Translations under genes and position numbers: made by a program | In this document: positions 1-8,400 of the stretch, piece after piece | How positions within the stretch are numbered: position 1 is the first letter of the stretch | How the letters are laid out: each line of letters opens with the position of its first letter | Origin: DASSKO01 sp035690425 | Lineage (GTDB): Bacteria > Actinomycetota > Actinomycetes > Propionibacteriales > Nocardioidaceae | DNA length: 24,027 bases | Assembly: GCA_035690425.1 (NCBI GenBank) | Contig: DASSKO010000077.1 | Location: 1-24,027, forward strand | Direction of reading: 5' to 3' | The notes under the pieces: model-generated | Databases searched by the model: none | Told to the model about the DNA's origin: nothing | Seen by the model: only the letters and a program-made list of their open reading frames with translations

Positions 1-1
1 C

Positions 2-166
2 GACGGACGCGTGCTCCCCGACCCCGACCACCCGCTGCGCGCCGCCATCAGCCAACTGGAACTCGACTGGCCCACCCGGCGAAAGCACAGCGAAAACACT
101 CCCCGACACCGACACGAATGGCCACCCTGGCCCGCCGACCACCCGCCGCCCCCAGCACGGGAGTAG
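2..166 (+). CDS. C-terminal end of an unidentified protein (5' truncated by window edge)
   Basis: An open frame enters from the left edge and ends at a TAG at 164-166, giving 54 residues. The third codon positions are strongly G/C-biased over most of the frame, as expected for a real gene in this genome. The tail is rich in Pro, His, Arg and Trp, with a run of prolines just before the stop, and looks like a disordered C-terminus. I recognise no domain or family. The start and most of the protein lie outside the window, so the function cannot be called. The frame agrees with codon bias better than the two alternative plus-strand frames. Confidence 0.45.
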   Translation, partial: DGRVLPDPDHPLRAAISQLELDWPTRRKHSENTPRHRHEWPPWPADHPPPPARE

Positions 167-364
167 AACCGGCAGGGGCGCAACGAGAAGATTCCACCGC
201 AGAAGCTATCGGGTGGGTCGGGACCCTCCGTGCCCGTTCTCCGCAAACGTCACGCAGTGCTGACGGCAGGTCGCCGGCAACGCATCTCGCGCTGGGGTCT
301 GGCATCTCTGCCCAGGACCGACAGCGCTGCAACCAGGACGGACTCATAGGGCCCCGGCAGACCT

Positions 365-399
365 CGAACGTGGCCTCCTGCCGAACGTGGCCCTCCTGC
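365..399. repeat. Imperfect tandem repeat, two units of 17 and 18 bases
   Basis: The unit CGAACGTGGCCTCCTGC at 365-381 is followed directly by a copy with one extra C at 382-399. A third, poorer copy may begin at 400. The one-base length difference shifts the reading frame between the copies, so the repeat is unlikely to encode a repeated peptide. Confidence 0.6.
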
Positions 400-456
400 C
401 GTCCGTGGCCGCCGGCGTTGGTGACCGTCGTCCCGCTGACGTCGAACACCGGGAGA
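398..456 (+). pseudogene. Possible remnant of a MazF/PemK-type toxin gene
   Basis: Codons 418-456 read LVTVVPLTSNTGR. This resembles the conserved core strand of MazF/PemK endoribonucleases of the type that reads GRGVxTVVPxTSN. The bases just upstream, read one frame over (398-418), give AVRGRRR, which would fit the preceding segment if a one-base indel lies between them. The rest of a toxin (N-terminal strand with its Arg and Pro motif, and the C-terminal helix) is not recognisable, nor is an antitoxin gene. If real, it is a non-functional fragment. The match is short, so chance similarity remains possible. Confidence 0.33.
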
Positions 457-712
457 GCGGCGCGGACATCATCCCCACCTGTGTGGCTTCGCGACGTGAC
501 GAGCTTCATGTGGAGCCATCACGCCCGACACCACACAACTCCACAGCAGCCCTCTCAACGCGCTGAGCGCGAGAGCCTACGTACCGTCCACGGTCAACGC
601 GGCCACGTCCTTCCGCCGGCTGCGCATCCGGTGTGCGGCTGTGGGCATGTCGAGAATGCCTCGGCGCCTTGTCCTTGGACCAAAGATCGGACAGCACTGG
701 AGGATGGACGTG

Positions 713-1152
713 ATGTCACATATCAGGCAGTTCGACCACGTCGGAATCACCGTCGCCGACCTCGACTCGGTGACGGCGTTCTTCGCCGACCTGGGTCTTG
801 AGGTCGAGGGCCGCACGTTCGTGGAGGGCGAGTTCATCGACACGGTCATTGGCATCCCGGACTCGCGGACCGAGATCGTCATGCTCGGCCGCCCGACGGA
901 GGAGCCGGGGTCGAGCTCGCGAGCTTCGTCAGGCCCGACCACGGGCCCGGATCGCCCACCGCGATGGCCAACGAGCTGGGTCTGCGCAGCATCTGTTTCG
1001 AGGTCGACGACCTCCAGGCGACGGTCGACGGTCTGGCCGCGGGTGGATACGGACTGGTCGGCGGGATCGGTCAGCACGAGAACACCTGGCGGATGGCCCA
1101 TGTGCGCGGGCCGGAGGGAATCGTCGTCTCGCTGACCGAGCGGATCGACTGA
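713..1152 (+). pseudogene. VOC-fold (glyoxalase/bleomycin-resistance type) protein, frameshifted
   Basis: The first half starts at ATG 713, nine bases after a good ribosome binding site (GGAGG, 699-703). It encodes a typical VOC N-terminal module with the first metal-ligand His in FDHVGITV and an acidic residue in TEIVML. The second half continues one frame over from about 908-910 (GVELASFVRP...) through MANELGLRSICFEVDDL to GPEGIVVSLTERID, ending at TGA 1150-1152. A single missing base in or beside the GGGG run at 907-910 explains the break; joined, the product would be about 146 residues, normal for the family. It is either a recent pseudogene or a sequencing error in a homopolymer. Members bind divalent metals and act on diverse small substrates, so no specific reaction can be assigned. 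Confidence 0.8.
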
Positions 1153-1336
1153 CGCCGAGTGGTCGCCCGCTACCGGAGTTGCCGGTGTTGGTGATCGGGT
1201 CGGTCGTCATGCCGACCATCGGGTGCCTCCGGAGAAGGGGGCTGCTGCGCCGCGACGGGCTATGGACTGCGCTGTCGCACTCCTGAAGAATCCGTGCCGG
1301 GGTTACGTCCTGGTTGGCCGGCTCCCCGGCATCTCG

Positions 1337-1357
1337 CGCCGGCGTCATGGGCGCCGG
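1337..1357 (-). terminator. GC-rich hairpin directly after the GNAT stop codon
   Basis: CCGGCG at 1339-1344 pairs with CGCCGG at 1352-1357 around a 7-base loop. It lies immediately downstream of the stop codon of the minus-strand acetyltransferase gene. There is no U-tract, so this is only a candidate terminator for the smc-to-GNAT transcription unit. Confidence 0.3.
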
Positions 1358-2188
1358 TCAGCGGAACGAGTACCGCGCGAAGTCGGCGACCGGCTCGAAC
1401 CCGATCGCCGCATAGATCTTGTTCGAGGTCGGGTTGTCCAGCTCGGTGAACAGACAGACCTGCGAGCCATGCCCGCGCTGCACCGCTGAGATATGAGCGG
1501 TCAACGCGCTGGCGTACCCGTGCCCGCGCTGCTCCGGTGGGGTGTAGACGGGGCCGATTCGGGTGACGCCATGGCATGGCAGCTGGTGTGCGGCCAGGCT
1601 CACCGGCCGGCCATCGTCCTCCCACAGCCACACCCGACGTGTCTTGGTCCAGCCGCGTACGGCGGCGCTCGAGATGCCGCCGGCCATGCCGAGCTCTCGG
1701 CCGAAGGCGTCGACCCAGGCCGTCAGCAGGTCGACGTCCGCCTCCGTGCCGCGCCGCGGACCCCCGGCCGCTGCCGCACCATGTAGCTCGCGGAGCAGGT
1801 GCAACCGGGTGCCGCCGGCCTTGCTGACGCCCACCCCCAGCAAGGTCTGCCAGCGCTGTACGAAGACCGACGCAGTCGAGGTCAACGCCTCCAGCGTCGC
1901 CGCATCGGGTGAGGTCGCAGCGAACGCGTCGGCGACCGCACCGGCGTACTCGCGCTGCAGGCCGCCCAAGAAGATGCCATGCGACCTGGTGTGCATTGCC
2001 GCGGCCACCACGGCGCCGCCGTCGCCGTGCACCGATGCGAACGTCGGCGGGTCCTCGTCGACCACATCTGCGCCCGTACGGCTCTCGACGCTGGTCAGCA
2101 GCACGGTATGCAGGACCGGGTCATGTTGCAGATAGGGGAAGACCAGCTCGCGAAACCGCGCGGCGTCGCCGGTCACCTGCACCATCAT
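1358..2188 (-). CDS. GNAT-family N-acetyltransferase
   Basis: The predicted 276-residue protein has a typical GNAT acetyl-CoA-binding region near its C-terminus. The pyrophosphate-binding loop QRGHGYAS lies at about residues 220-227 (R/Q-x-x-G-x-G/A pattern). It is followed by LDNPTSNKIYAAIGFEPV, the usual last helix and strand. The N-terminal half (about 1-130) is less conserved and may be a second, degenerate GNAT-like lobe; the overall length suits such two-lobed actinobacterial members. The acceptor substrate cannot be inferred. The start is one of two adjacent ATGs, and the upstream purine-rich GAGGG is rather far away (about 13 bases), so the start is uncertain. The gene follows ftsY by 43 bases in the same direction and is probably the last gene of that unit. 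Confidence 0.85.
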   Translation of the reverse strand: MMVQVTGDAARFRELVFPYLQHDPVLHTVLLTSVESRTGADVVDEDPPTFASVHGDGGAVVAAAMHTRSHGIFLGGLQREYAGAVADAFAATSPDAATLEALTSTASVFVQRWQTLLGVGVSKAGGTRLHLLRELHGAAAAGGPRRGTEADVDLLTAWVDAFGRELGMAGGISSAAVRGWTKTRRVWLWEDDGRPVSLAAHQLPCHGVTRIGPVYTPPEQRGHGYASALTAHISAVQRGHGSQVCLFTELDNPTSNKIYAAIGFEPVADFARYSFR

Positions 2189-2231
2189 CGGCTGCGACGT
2201 CCCTCACCACGAGGTCGCACCTGAGCGCCAC

Positions 2232-3443
2232 TCAGGTCCGACTGTTGTCGCCGAGCAACGCGTCGACGAAGGCTTCGGCCTCGAACGGTGCCAGGTCGTC
2301 AGCGCCCTCGCCGAGCCCGACGAGCTTCACGGGTACGCCGAGCTCGCGCTGCACGGCCACCACGATCCCGCCCTTGGCCGTGCCGTCGAGCTTGGTCAGC
2401 ACGATGCCGGTGACATCGACGACCTCGCCGAAGACACGGGCCTGGGTCATCCCGTTCTGGCCGGTCGTGGCGTCGAGCACCAGCAACACCTCGGTCACCG
2501 GGCACTGCTTCTCCACGACCCGCTTGACCTTGCCGAGCTCATCCATCAGCCCGGCCTTGGTGTGCAGCCGCCCGGCGGTGTCGATGAGAACCGTGTCCGC
2601 CTCGCGCTCGATGCCGGTCTTGACCGAGTCGAAGGCGACACTTGCCGGGTCGCCACCCTCGGGGCCGCGCACGGTGTGTACACCGACCCGGTCGCCCCAC
2701 GTCTGCAGCTGGTCGGCGGCCGCCGCGCGGAAGGTATCAGCAGCCCCCAGCACCACGTCGGCCTCCTCGGCGACCAGCACCCGTGCGATCTTGCCGACCG
2801 TCGTGGTCTTGCCGGCGCCGTTGACCCCGACGACCAGGGCCACGCCTGGCTTGCCCTCCTGTCGTGAGACGTGCAAGGTGCGGTCGAGCGCCGGGTCGAC
2901 CAGCGCCACCAGCTCCTCCCGCAGGATGCGCCGCGCCTCGTCACCGGACTCCGCTCCCTCGACGCGCACCCGCGCGCGCAGCTTGTCGACCAGCTCCTGG
3001 GTAGGGGCGACCCCGAGGTCGGAGGTCAACAGCGTGTCCTCGATCTCCTCCCAGGTGTCCTCGTCGATACGGTCCCGGGACAGCAGCGCAAGAAGGCCCT
3101 TGCCGAGGGTGCCCTGCGACCGCGCCAGCCGTGCGCGCAGACGCACGAGCCGACCGGGCACCGGCTCCGGACGCTCGATCTCCGGCGCCGTGGGCTCGAC
3201 GAGGCCGACGTCGGGCTCGGCCGGCAGGTCGACATCCTCGACCGTGCGGGTCGACGTGTCGCGCGGAGTCTCGGCCTCGTCGCCGATCTGCGGCTCTTCG
3301 GTGGGCTCGATCCGGCCCTCGGCGGCCGACTCGGACGGCTGCTCGCGGCCGCGGCGGCTGCGCACCGTCCCCGCGACGAGACCCGCGACGGCGAGCACCG
3401 CGAGCACAGCGACGGCAATGATCAGATAGACGAAGTCACCCAC
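2232..3443 (-). CDS. ftsY: Signal recognition particle receptor FtsY
   Basis: FtsY is the SRP receptor GTPase. It receives ribosome-nascent chain-SRP complexes at the membrane and hands them to the Sec translocon. The 403-residue protein has an N-terminal membrane segment (about residues 4-26), as in many Actinobacteria. An acidic Glu/Asp/Pro-rich linker follows (about 32-97), then the N domain (about 100-190) and the G domain. Visible GTPase motifs are GVNGAGKT (206-213), DTAGR (288-292) and TKLDG (350-354), and the conserved GLGEGADDLAPF closes the G domain. The start is GTG, preceded by GAGAGG about 10 bases upstream. It lies downstream of smc, a kinase gene and a small membrane-protein gene, all on the same strand; smc-ftsY linkage is common in Actinobacteria. 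Confidence 0.97.
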   Translation of the reverse strand: MGDFVYLIIAVAVLAVLAVAGLVAGTVRSRRGREQPSESAAEGRIEPTEEPQIGDEAETPRDTSTRTVEDVDLPAEPDVGLVEPTAPEIERPEPVPGRLVRLRARLARSQGTLGKGLLALLSRDRIDEDTWEEIEDTLLTSDLGVAPTQELVDKLRARVRVEGAESGDEARRILREELVALVDPALDRTLHVSRQEGKPGVALVVGVNGAGKTTTVGKIARVLVAEEADVVLGAADTFRAAAADQLQTWGDRVGVHTVRGPEGGDPASVAFDSVKTGIEREADTVLIDTAGRLHTKAGLMDELGKVKRVVEKQCPVTEVLLVLDATTGQNGMTQARVFGEVVDVTGIVLTKLDGTAKGGIVVAVQRELGVPVKLVGLGEGADDLAPFEAEAFVDALLGDNSRT

Positions 3444-3467
3444 GGTGTTTCATCCTCTCAGACGACG

Positions 3468-3510
3468 AAAAACCGGTGTCGCGGCCGTCAGCGGGCGCAG
3501 CCGTCACCGG
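3468..3510 (-). terminator. Weak stem-loop with T-run upstream of ftsY
   Basis: On the minus strand CCGGTG (3510-3505) can pair with CACCGG (3478-3473) and is followed by TTTTT (3472-3468). The loop is long and the stem short, so this could be a partial terminator or attenuator between the 61-residue membrane-protein gene and ftsY rather than a strong stop. Confidence 0.3.
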
Positions 3511-3564
3511 CTTCGGCCAGCCGACGGTGTGCAGAGCTCGCGACGCGGTGTGCGAAGCTCCGGA

Positions 3565-3750
3565 TCACTTCCGGCTGGTGGCCCGCCGCCCTTCGACGTA
3601 CTCGTGCACCCGCGCCGACGCCGTGTTCATGGCGTCGGTCAGCCAGTCAGCACGCGGGATGTCCTTACCCTGGTGCGGGTATGCGACGAACAGTGCGACC
3701 AGGGCCGCGATGGCAAGGATGAGCAGCAGCGAGATCACGATCAGCGCCAT
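3565..3750 (-). CDS. Small single-pass membrane protein of unknown function
   Basis: The 61-residue product has one strongly hydrophobic segment at its N-terminus (about residues 2-24, rich in Leu, Ile, Ala and Val). A short polar tail with HQGKDIPRADW and a basic C-terminus (EGRRATSRK) follow. The ATG start has a strong upstream ribosome binding site (GGGGGAG, about eight bases before the start). The basic tail would favour a cytoplasmic C-terminus. I do not recognise a family. It sits between the kinase gene and ftsY on the same strand. Its position next to FtsY is suggestive of a membrane role but proves nothing. Confidence 0.7.
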   Translation of the reverse strand: MALIVISLLLILAIAALVALFVAYPHQGKDIPRADWLTDAMNTASARVHEYVEGRRATSRK

Positions 3751-3772
3751 CTGAGTGTCTCCCCCGGAGGAG

Positions 3773-3847
3773 TGGGATGGATCGTCACCTTATGTCCGAT
3801 TCATTCGACTACCGACGATACATACTCGGCACCGTCCACCCCAGGCG
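3773..3847 (-). promoter_or_regulatory. AT-richer gap, possible promoter for the small membrane protein and ftsY
   Basis: This 75-base gap between the kinase stop and the small membrane gene is clearly richer in A/T than its surroundings. It contains TAAGGT on the minus strand, which fits the actinobacterial -10 pattern TAnnnT. No good -35 element is seen at the right distance, so this is only a candidate promoter region. Confidence 0.25.
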
Positions 3848-5335
3848 CTAGTCGATGTTGGTGTCGGTATCGATCAGCAGACCGGTGCCGGAGCTGTTCG
3901 GAACCAGGCCGAACCGGTGGGTCTCGGTCGACGTCCGGCCGTCCTCCCTGACGAAGTTGAGCGTCGCGGTGACCGTGTGGTCCTCGGGGTCGGCCTCCAC
4001 ATCATCCACGCTGACCGACGCGATGCTGTCCCAGAAGTTGTCGTAGGACTCGAAGCCCTGTGACCGCAGGGTCGGGCCCAGCAACCGGAAGCCGGTCTCG
4101 GTGTCCTCGGGCATGATCGCGTAGTAGTCGGCGACCGTCTGCTCCATGGTGACCGGCGCGAACAGTGCGGCAGGCGGTGCGTCGGTCTGGGCCTCGTCGG
4201 GCGACGGGGACGGCGTGGGCGACGGCGACGGCGTGGGCGACGGCGTGGGCGACGGCGACGGGGACCGTGGCGCAGACGCCGCCGGCTCCGACGGCTCAGT
4301 GTCCTGGGCCACACCTTCCCCGTCCGGGCGGTCCGGGGCGACCAGGAACCACGCGATGGCGCCCACGGCGACCACGACCGCTGCGGCCAGCACCGCCAAC
4401 AGGACGCCGCTCCGGCGCCCACGGGCACCATGCGATGCCTCGGCGCGACCGGTGCCGTCCACGGCCCCTGCGGCTGCCGGCCGCCTCGGCGGCGGCGCGG
4501 CACGGTTGTCGAGCGGGGGCCGATGCACGTCCCACAGCAGGTCTGCGGCTTCGGTCATCGTCGGACGGTCGTCCGCACCTCGATCGAGCAGCCGCGCCAG
4601 CACCGGGGCCAGCTCCCCCGCCTGCGTAGGAGGCGGGACCGGCTGATTAGCGATCCGGCCGAGCAGCACCATCGGGCTCGGGTCGGTGCCGTGCGGGGGC
4701 GTGCCCTCGACGGCGAAGTAGAGGGTGGCCCCGAGCGACCAGACGTCGGACTTCGCCGTGGGGTTGGCGCCGCTGGCCACCTCGGGTGCGAGGTACGCCG
4801 GTGTGCCCCACATCGTCCCGGTGGCAGTCAGCGTGACCTCGCCGTCCCCACGGGCGACGCCGAAATCGGTGATCTTCGCCGCACCCTCGTCGGAGATCAG
4901 CACGTTGGCCGGTTTGACGTCGCGGTGCACGATGCCGGCGCGGTGCACCTCCGCGAGCGCGGCGCCCACCTGGGCACCGATCTCGGCGGCACGGCGGGGC
5001 GGCACCGGCCCACCCTCGCTGACCAGCTCGGAAAGGTTGCGCGAGCGGACGTACTCCATCACCAGCCAGGGATGGGCCCCGTGCATCACCACGTCATAGA
5101 TCGCCACCGCGTTGGGATGGTTGACCCGCGCGACCATCCGGGCCTCGCGCATGGCCCGCTGCTCGCCCTCGGTGTTGCCGGTCTGTCCCTCGACGAGCGG
5201 GCCACGGAACGACTTCACCGCGACCTCGCGGTTGAGTGCCGTGTCACGGGCGAGCCAGACAGATCCCATCGCCCCCACGCCGAGCTGGCGGATCACGTCG
5301 TACCGGCCGGCGATCGTCGCCCCGGGACCAGTCAT
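3848..5335 (-). CDS. PknB-type transmembrane Ser/Thr protein kinase with an extracytoplasmic domain
   Basis: The 495-residue protein is a Hanks-type kinase (residues about 10-270). It has the glycine loop LGVGAMGSVW, catalytic Lys41 (VAVKSF), HRDVKPAN (137-144), DFG (157-159), APE (183-185) and a DVWSLG motif. A juxtamembrane Pro/Arg/Ala-rich stretch leads to one membrane helix (about 310-333). Outside the cell there is a low-complexity Ser/Pro/Thr linker (about 357-379) and a folded domain of about 105 residues (390-495). That domain lacks the PASTA repeats of PknB and may be an NTF2-like or sensor domain. The ATG at 5335 is chosen over an in-frame GTG seven codons upstream because AAAGGA lies at the correct distance from it. 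It lies directly downstream of smc on the same strand. Its substrates are unknown; control of cell growth or the translocation machinery is speculation. Confidence 0.93.
   Translation of the reverse strand: MTGPGATIAGRYDVIRQLGVGAMGSVWLARDTALNREVAVKSFRGPLVEGQTGNTEGEQRAMREARMVARVNHPNAVAIYDVVMHGAHPWLVMEYVRSRNLSELVSEGGPVPPRRAAEIGAQVGAALAEVHRAGIVHRDVKPANVLISDEGAAKITDFGVARGDGEVTLTATGTMWGTPAYLAPEVASGANPTAKSDVWSLGATLYFAVEGTPPHGTDPSPMVLLGRIANQPVPPPTQAGELAPVLARLLDRGADDRPTMTEAADLLWDVHRPPLDNRAAPPPRRPAAAGAVDGTGRAEASHGARGRRSGVLLAVLAAAVVVAVGAIAWFLVAPDRPDGEGVAQDTEPSEPAASAPRSPSPSPTPSPTPSPSPTPSPSPDEAQTDAPPAALFAPVTMEQTVADYYAIMPEDTETGFRLLGPTLRSQGFESYDNFWDSIASVSVDDVEADPEDHTVTATLNFVREDGRTSTETHRFGLVPNSSGTGLLIDTDTNID
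4201..4263 (-). repeat. Low-complexity repeat encoding the Ser/Pro/Thr linker of the kinase
   Basis: Six-base modules (GGCGTG, GGCGAC and variants) alternate across about 60 bases and encode PSPTPSPTPSPSP-like sequence in the kinase's extracytoplasmic linker. Every module is a multiple of three bases, so slippage would change the linker length without breaking the frame. Confidence 0.75.
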
Positions 5336-5448
5336 CTGTCGTCCTTTCGTCGCCACGGACGGTACCCGTCCAGGCGTCGGCGCGGACGAGACATGTCCTG
5401 GGCCACCGGCCGGGCGGATCGCGTCGGTTGTCGACCGTCGCGCTCAGG

Positions 5449-8400
5449 TCACGCCGGCTCGGACTCGCGCAGCCGCTGGCTGATCACCGCGGAGACTCCG
5501 TCGCCGCGCATCGAGACGCCGTACAGCGCATCACCGACCTCCATGGTGCGCTTCTGGTGGGTGATCACGACCAGTTGGCTGGCGTCGCGCAGCTCCTCGT
5601 AGATCTCCAGCAACCGCCCGAGGTTGGTGTCGTCCAGCGCAGCCTCGACCTCGTCGAGGATGTAGAACGGCGATGGTCGGGCCGTGAACAGCGCCACCAG
5701 GAATGCCACCGCGACCAGCGAGCGCTCGCCGCCAGAGAGCAGCGAGAGCCGTTTGACCTTCTTGCCGGGCGGGCGGGCCTCGACCTCGATGCCGGTCCTC
5801 AGCATGTCGCCGGGCTCGGTCAGCACCAGCCGGCCCGCGCCGCCGGGGAACAGCCGCGCGAAGACATCCTCGAACGCGCTCGCGACATCGGTGAAGGCCT
5901 CGGTGAACACCTGCTCCACACGCCCGTCCACCTCGCGCACGATGTCGAGCAGGTCCTTGCGGGTCCGCCGGAGATCCTCGAGCTGCTCGGTGAGGAACTT
6001 GTGCCGCTCCTCCAGCGCCGAGAACTCCTCCAGCGCGAGCGGGTTGACCTTGCCCAGCAACGCGAGAGACCGCTCGGCCGAGCGCAGCCGCTTCTCCTGC
6101 TCCGCTCGCACGAACGGCACCGCATCGGCAACCGGGTCCGGCTCGGCCGCTCGCTCCTCCCCCGGTGCGAGTGGCGGCGGCGGCACGGGTACGTCGGGTC
6201 CGTAGTCGGCGACCAGCGCCTCCGGGTCCAAGCCCAGCTCGTCCAGCGCATGCTGCTCGAGCTGCTCGATCCGCAGCCGCTGCTCCGTGCGAGCCACCTC
6301 GTCGCGGTGCACGGTGTCGGTGAGCCGGCCCAGCTCGGCGGCGAGGTCCCGCACACCGGCACGGGCCGCCGACAGCCGCCGCTCGCCGTCCGACCTCTCC
6401 CGCTCCACCTCAGCCCGCGCCTCCGCGGCCAGCTGCAGCGAGCGGTCCAGCCGCTGGAGGACCACCACCGCACCGCGCCCGACGGCCTCGGCCACGGCAG
6501 CCTCGCGGCGCGCTCGTTCGCGCGAGGCCACCGCCGCCGCCCGGGCGGCGCGCTCCTCCCGCGCGGAGGCACGGAGCGAGTCGGCGCGACCGTGCAGTGC
6601 CCGGGCACGCTCCTCCGCGGTGCGCAGGGCGAGCCGGGCCTCGGTCTCCCCGGCACGGGCTGCCTTGGCCGCGTCGGCCAGTCGCTCGCGCTCGGCGGTG
6701 TCGGGCTCCTCGTCGGGGGCGTGCTCGGCGTCGGCGAGCCGCGCCTCGAGCTCGGCCAACCCGGCCAGGTCGCGGTCGCGGGCCTGCTCGGCCTGCTCGA
6801 TCGACGTGGTGAGGCGCTCGGCCTCGTCACGCGCCGACCGCGCCTGCGAGCCGTACTGGCCCAGCTCCTCGGCCACCGCCGCGAGCGCGGCGTCGGACTC
6901 GTGCAGCTTCGCCAGGGCGACGCCGACTCGGCTGCCGGCCTGCTCGCGCTCCCGCTGCAGCTGCGCGATATCCACGCTCAGCCGCTCGCACCGGCGGGTC
7001 GCCTCCGCGAGGCTCTCGACGGCCTCGTCGACCGCGGCCTGCACCTCCAGCAGCGACGGCGTCGACGACGACCCGCCGGAGGCGAAGTGCGCGGCCAGCA
7101 CGTCACCCGCACGGCTCACCGCGACCAGGTCCGGCATCTCGGTGACGAGCCGGCGAGCAGCAGGCAGGTCGTCGACGACGGCTACCTTGGCCAACAGCCG
7201 CTGCAGCGCGCCGGTGAGCGCTTCCGGCGCCTCCACGACGTCCAGCGCGTAGCACACGCCCTCGGGCAGCGCCGGCCAGTGCGAGTTGTCGACCGGCGTG
7301 CCACCCAGCAGCAGTCCGGCCCGACCGAGGTCTTCGCCCTTGAGGTGCGCGATCGCGGCCACCGCACTGCCGGTGCTGTCGGCACTGTCGACGGCGACGG
7401 CGTCGGCGGCCGACCCCAACGCACCGGCCACGGCAGCCTCGTAGCCGGCCCGTACCGACAGCACCGCAGCGACCGACCCGAGCAGCCCGGAGACTCCCGA
7501 CGTATCGGAGGCCCCGGCGGCATCGCCGGCTGCTTCCAGCAGGGCGGCAGCACCGTCCTTGCGGGCAAGGCCCATCTCGAGCGCCTCGCGCCGGGCCGCC
7601 AGCGATGCCCGCTCCCGCTCGGCGGTCTGCGCCTCCTCCCGGCACTTGACCAGTCGCTCCTCGATGTCGTCGAGCGTCGACTGGGCACCCTCGTGCTCGG
7701 CGTCGAGCCCCTGCTCCCCGGCATCGAGGCTGGCGACCCGGGTCTCCAGCGCGGTGAAGTCGTGATCGGCCCTGCCTGCACGAGCGAGCGCGTCGGTGCG
7801 GGCCGTCGACAGCCGCTCGACCTCGTCGGCCGCGGCGCCCGCGCGGCTCTTGAGCGCGTTCACCTGCCCCACCAGCCGCGCCAGGCCCTCGCGCCGATCG
7901 GCCGCCGCGCGGGCCAGGCCGGCGACCCGGCGCTCCTCCTCCACGTGCTGGTGCTCCGCCCGCTGCCGGGCTTCTACTGCCGTCTCGAGAGCACGCCGGC
8001 CGGTGTCGACCTCGCTGTGGATCCGCGCCTCGTCGGCCTGCACCCGAGCGGCCTCGGCCTCGAGCTCCTCGGGGTCGCGTCCAGTGTGCTCCTCGTCGGG
8101 ATGACCGCTGAGGTTGCGAACCCGTTCAGCGGCGAGCCCCTGGGTGCCGCGGACGCGCTCACGCAGCCCTGACAGGTGGTACCACGTCTCCTGCGCATCG
8201 GCGAGCAGGGGAGAGCTGGCGCTGAGACTGCGCTCGAGGTCGGCCTCGGCGGCGCGGACGGTGGCCAGCTCGGACTCCACCGCCGTGCGCCGTTCCTGCA
8301 GCGCCGACTCGTCCGCGAGCTCCTGCTCGAGAGCGCTGCGGGCCGTGACCAGGTCGTCGGCCAGCAGCCGGGCGCGGGAGTCGCGCACCTCCGACTGCAC

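Larger units (their letters stand above)
167..712. other. Gene-poor interval with degenerate coding remnants
   Basis: No intact gene can be supported here. Several open frames cross the interval on both strands, but they lack a convincing ribosome binding site, consistent codon bias or a recognisable domain. The interval contains an imperfect tandem repeat (365-399) and a short MazF-like peptide (398-456), listed separately. Together with the partial gene to the left and the broken VOC gene to the right, it looks like a decayed accessory region next to the conserved housekeeping block. Confidence 0.5.

Noticed and set aside
48..509. Minus-strand open frame of 153 codons starting MKLVTSRSHTGG
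   Set aside because: No ribosome binding site before the ATG, codon bias fades after about 60 codons, the frame is antisense to the partial gene and the MazF-like stretch, and no family is recognised.
118..801. Plus-strand open frame of 227 codons across the gene-poor interval
   Set aside because: It overlaps a better-biased frame at its start and the start of the VOC gene at its end, and its Arg/Pro/Ser-rich translation is typical of a non-coding high-GC frame, apart from the short MazF-like stretch.
929..1348. Minus-strand open frame beginning MTPARDAGEPANQD
   Set aside because: It lies antisense to the VOC gene, lacks a ribosome binding site, and its translation is low-complexity. The start falls in a hairpin after the GNAT stop.
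5236..8172. Long plus-strand open frame of 978 codons opposite smc and the kinase
   Set aside because: It is the antisense shadow of smc, whose complete domain structure and motifs are clear. Long antisense frames are common in high-GC genomes.
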